From: RGIG5057 sp964642045 | GTDB taxonomy: Bacteria > Bacillota > Clostridia > TANB77 > CAG-465 | Assembly: GCA_964642045.1 (NCBI GenBank) | Contig: CAZXLZ010000029.1 | Coordinates: 1-15,172 of the forward strand | Reading direction: 5' to 3' | DNA: 15,172 bases | In this document: in pieces, positions 13,105 to 15,172 of the stretch | How the letters are laid out: every line of letters begins with the position of its first letter | How positions within the stretch are numbered: the stretch's first letter is position 1 | Translations under genes and position numbers: made by a program | The notes under the pieces: model-generated | What the model saw: only the letters and a program-made list of their open reading frames with translations | Told to the model about the DNA's origin: nothing | The model's database searches: none

Positions 13105-14874
13105 TCAAACTTTTAATTCTTTGAGATTAACTAGTTTATCTTTGCACCAATCTTGATAGACATCTCCATTTTGCGTCATTGTAAAGTCAAATGTTCTCTT
13201 TACACAATTTTTCCAGTACTTTGGAAATTGCTCTTTAGAAATATAAATTTTAAAAGAAACAGTATAATTATAGCTTTTTACAAATCTTTCTAAGATATAG
13301 CCACCAGTAGAACAAATTGTCTTTTTTCTTTCAAATCCTTGAGCTAACAATACCGAAAAAACATCGTTTAAAAAATCTGGATCTACATATGAATTTTCGT
13401 AATTAATACCTTTTTTTCCAATTGAAGCATCTTCCTGAAGTGTCGAAATAAGAATTTCTTTAACACCATATTCGAAAGATGTTGCTATATACTCAATTAT
13501 CTTTTGTGAACTATCAAGTCCGCCTTTTACACAAACTGGTGTAAGCGTTATCTTATTTCTCTCAGTAAGTTCTTTAATATCATTCATAGATAAAATGTTA
13601 GCATTCTTTTTTGGGTTGAGAATACTACGGTTTTCTTCATCTGAGATTGCATGTCTGCTAATATAGAGTTTAAATCTGTTTTCTTTTATCTTGTCAAGGG
13701 TGTTTTTTTCCATAGTTCCATTCGTAACAATTATTATCTCTTTAAATTTTCTATAGAATTTGATAATGTCATCAAGATAAAAAATAGGTTCACCACCTCC
13801 AATAAAAATGGTATTTACATATCGGTTCATCAAATCTAAATTAGATAAAATTCTATTTAGATTACGTTTCTGACACTTTTCATTGAAAGACGTATTTCTA
13901 CAAAATTTACAATTGCAATTGCACTTCATTCCAAGTTCCAAATATATAAAACTTTTGAAAGTAACAGTTCCCAGTGCATTATTGTAAGTATCCAAATTTC
14001 TCCAACTATCAAAATTTAGATCTGGAAAATCAATAATTCCAAAGTTATTATCCATATGTTTATCAAAAAATGAAATGTGTGAGCCTAATAATTTTCCCAA
14101 TTTATTATTTAATTCGAATTTTTCAAAACTGCAATTTGAAAAACGTATCATTTTCAATAATTCTATCGGAAAATTACTAAGTGTAAGGCTTTGGTAAACT
14201 TTTCCTTTAACACGTCCTTGAAAAAAATTTAACTTATCAAAATTATCGAAATCTCTACATACAAGCTCATATAATCTTGTAATCGTTCCATCATCAAATT
14301 CTTTGAGAAGTTCTTCGCACTGCTTAACAAGGTTTGCTATCTGAGTTGGCACAATAAAAGTGCATTTCCTCTGGATTGATTCCTGTATTAGTTGAAATAA
14401 CTTATGTGACGAAATGCGAATAAAACGATTTGCCCTAAGTGTTGTAAGGTCAATATCACAATCATCCCAATATTCTGCTGGTTTATTACTATAACTTTCG
14501 TCTAAAAGGATAGCACCCATTGATTCATTATTGAAGTATCCTTTATTACAATCTGAGATGTTAATTTTTATACCTGTATTCCGAAGATTTGCATCAGTGA
14601 TATAAAAACCATGCCACTCGCTCTCATCAATATAACTTAAATCAACATTTTCAAAATTACACTTTTCAATAGTATGTACCTCAAGCTTTTTTGGATTAAA
14701 CCGTATACCTGTGTTACTAAGATTTGTGTTGTAAAAAATAGCACCTTCCCAAAATTCAGGCTTAAGCTTACTTAAGTCTAAATGTGATAAGTCTATATTT
14801 GAAAAGTCGCTTATTTTCCGCTCTACTACAGCAGTTTCTTGTGTAATCTCATTTAAATCACTAATTTTCTTCAT
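13105..14874 (-). CDS. radical SAM protein with N-terminal pentapeptide-like repeats
   Basis: A 589-residue protein. The radical SAM core lies at about 308-500: CNCNCKFC gives C318, C322 and C325 (CX3CX2C) for the 4Fe-4S cluster, with an extra C320 inside, and GGGEP at 359-363 contacts S-adenosylmethionine. Residues about 20-150 hold imperfect pentapeptide-like repeats: DLSHLDLS...EFWEGAIFYNTNLSNTGI recurs about 47 residues later as DLSYID...EWHGFYITDANLRNTGI. Residues 150-300 are unassigned. C-terminal C521, C557 and C577, with a QNGDVYQDWC block, could bind an auxiliary cluster as in SPASM/twitch enzymes. Such fusions modify peptides or proteins, but the substrate is not visible here. The start is set by GGAGGAT (minus strand, 14879-14885). 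It has its own promoter and terminator. Confidence 0.9.
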   Translation of the reverse strand: MKKISDLNEITQETAVVERKISDFSNIDLSHLDLSKLKPEFWEGAIFYNTNLSNTGIRFNPKKLEVHTIEKCNFENVDLSYIDESEWHGFYITDANLRNTGIKINISDCNKGYFNNESMGAILLDESYSNKPAEYWDDCDIDLTTLRANRFIRISSHKLFQLIQESIQRKCTFIVPTQIANLVKQCEELLKEFDDGTITRLYELVCRDFDNFDKLNFFQGRVKGKVYQSLTLSNFPIELLKMIRFSNCSFEKFELNNKLGKLLGSHISFFDKHMDNNFGIIDFPDLNFDSWRNLDTYNNALGTVTFKSFIYLELGMKCNCNCKFCRNTSFNEKCQKRNLNRILSNLDLMNRYVNTIFIGGGEPIFYLDDIIKFYRKFKEIIIVTNGTMEKNTLDKIKENRFKLYISRHAISDEENRSILNPKKNANILSMNDIKELTERNKITLTPVCVKGGLDSSQKIIEYIATSFEYGVKEILISTLQEDASIGKKGINYENSYVDPDFLNDVFSVLLAQGFERKKTICSTGGYILERFVKSYNYTVSFKIYISKEQFPKYWKNCVKRTFDFTMTQNGDVYQDWCKDKLVNLKELKV

Positions 14875-14942
14875 TTTTATCCTCCGTAATAATTATTATT
14901 TTTGAGTTAAAACCCCAGAACTTTGCTATTTGTAATGCACTT

Positions 14943-14971
14943 ATTATAACATAAAAATATTGAACTATCAA
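14943..14971 (-). promoter_or_regulatory. near-consensus promoter of the radical SAM gene
   Basis: Minus strand: TTGATA (14966-14971), 17-base spacer, TATAAT (14943-14948), with TGT before the -10. About 68 bases upstream of the start codon. Confidence 0.85.
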
Positions 14972-15005
14972 TGTTTTTTTCACTTTTATTCCCAAAATCA
15001 AAAAA

Positions 15006-15031
15006 ATAAGCCGATATTTAAATCGACTTAT
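15006..15031 (-). terminator. terminator of the tRNA transcript
   Basis: On the minus strand ATAAGTCGAT pairs with ATCGGCTTAT (one T-G wobble) around a 6-base loop, followed directly by a T run (complement of 15000-15006). It lies about 78 bases past the tRNA 3' end. Another stem, AACTACTT/AAGTAGTT (15062-15069 with 15084-15091), lies between them without a T tract. Confidence 0.75.
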
Positions 15032-15108
15032 ATATGTGAAATGATATTCATTTTGTTGGCCGAACTACTTATATCAATACTTTTAAGTAGTTTAATTAAA
15101 ACGCGTTA

Positions 15109-15172
15109 TGGAGCTCCTAGGCAGAATTGAACTGCCGACCTACAGGTTACGAATCTGTTGCTCTACCAACTG
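15109..15172 (-). tRNA. tRNA-Thr(CGT), 5' end cut by the window
   Basis: Read on the minus strand from the window edge: the D-loop AGTTGGTA with GAGC, an anticodon arm ACAGA-TTCGTAA-CCTGT giving anticodon CGT, variable loop AGGTC, T arm GGCAG-TTCAATT-CTGCC, acceptor strand TAGGAGC, U73 and an encoded CCA. The acceptor 5' strand and D-stem 5' half lie outside the window. Pair 31-39 would be A-C, a mismatch. The amino acid call rests on the anticodon only. Confidence 0.85.

Noticed and set aside
13651..13839. Plus-strand frame inside the radical SAM gene
   Set aside because: Shadow frame without ribosome site.
15109..15172. Attachment site with a direct repeat of the tRNA 3' end
   Set aside because: No second copy of GAGCTCCTAGGCAG was found in the window.

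Overview
The window is AT-rich, uses AGA and ATA codons heavily and has strong AGGAGG-type ribosome binding sites and sigma-A-like promoters. The best-matching protein families point to a low-GC Firmicute, most likely a Clostridium-type anaerobe. This is inference from composition and families; no marker gene fixes the species.

Layout. (1) 117-1237, plus strand: a small HAD phosphatase-like protein followed by a UlaG-type metallo-beta-lactamase-fold hydrolase. (2) 1447-1911, minus strand: two small unknown proteins, one Cys-rich, sharing one clear promoter and separated from the hydrolase by a long bidirectional hairpin. (3) 2127-6592, plus strand: a tightly packed five-gene run encoding a YhcG/DUF1016 PD-(D/E)XK nuclease, a PatB/MalY C-S lyase or aminotransferase, a GNAT-like acyltransferase, a Nif3/YqfO-type small domain protein and an alpha/beta hydrolase. 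It ends at a bidirectional terminator. (4) 6669-9711: a tandemly duplicated module of about 1.4 kb. Each unit holds the 5' part of a small minus-strand gene, a divergent promoter region with a palindromic operator-like site over the plus-strand -10, a plus-strand gene of about 290 codons of unknown family, and a strong terminator. In the second unit the minus-strand gene is reduced to 27 codons. A run of 100 N sits inside the first unit exactly where the two copies are identical, so the assembly broke in this repeat and further copies may be missing. (5) 9809-11093, minus strand: two unknown genes with recognisable promoters. (6) 11293-12767, plus strand: an AstD-like aldehyde dehydrogenase with a single-base frameshift at a G run. 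(7) 13105-14874, minus strand: a radical SAM enzyme whose N-terminus carries pentapeptide-like repeats, with a near-consensus promoter. (8) 15109-15172: the 3' part of a tRNA-Thr(CGT) gene on the minus strand, cut by the window end, with its own terminator.

The left part (117-6592) looks like ordinary chromosomal genes. The right part (6669-14874) looks accessory: orphan genes, tandem duplication, decay and a location beside a tRNA. No transposase, integrase, phage structural gene or CRISPR array is visible. The two most interesting items are the duplicated divergent module of unknown function with its conserved operator and hidden copy number, and the radical SAM/pentapeptide fusion without a visible substrate gene.
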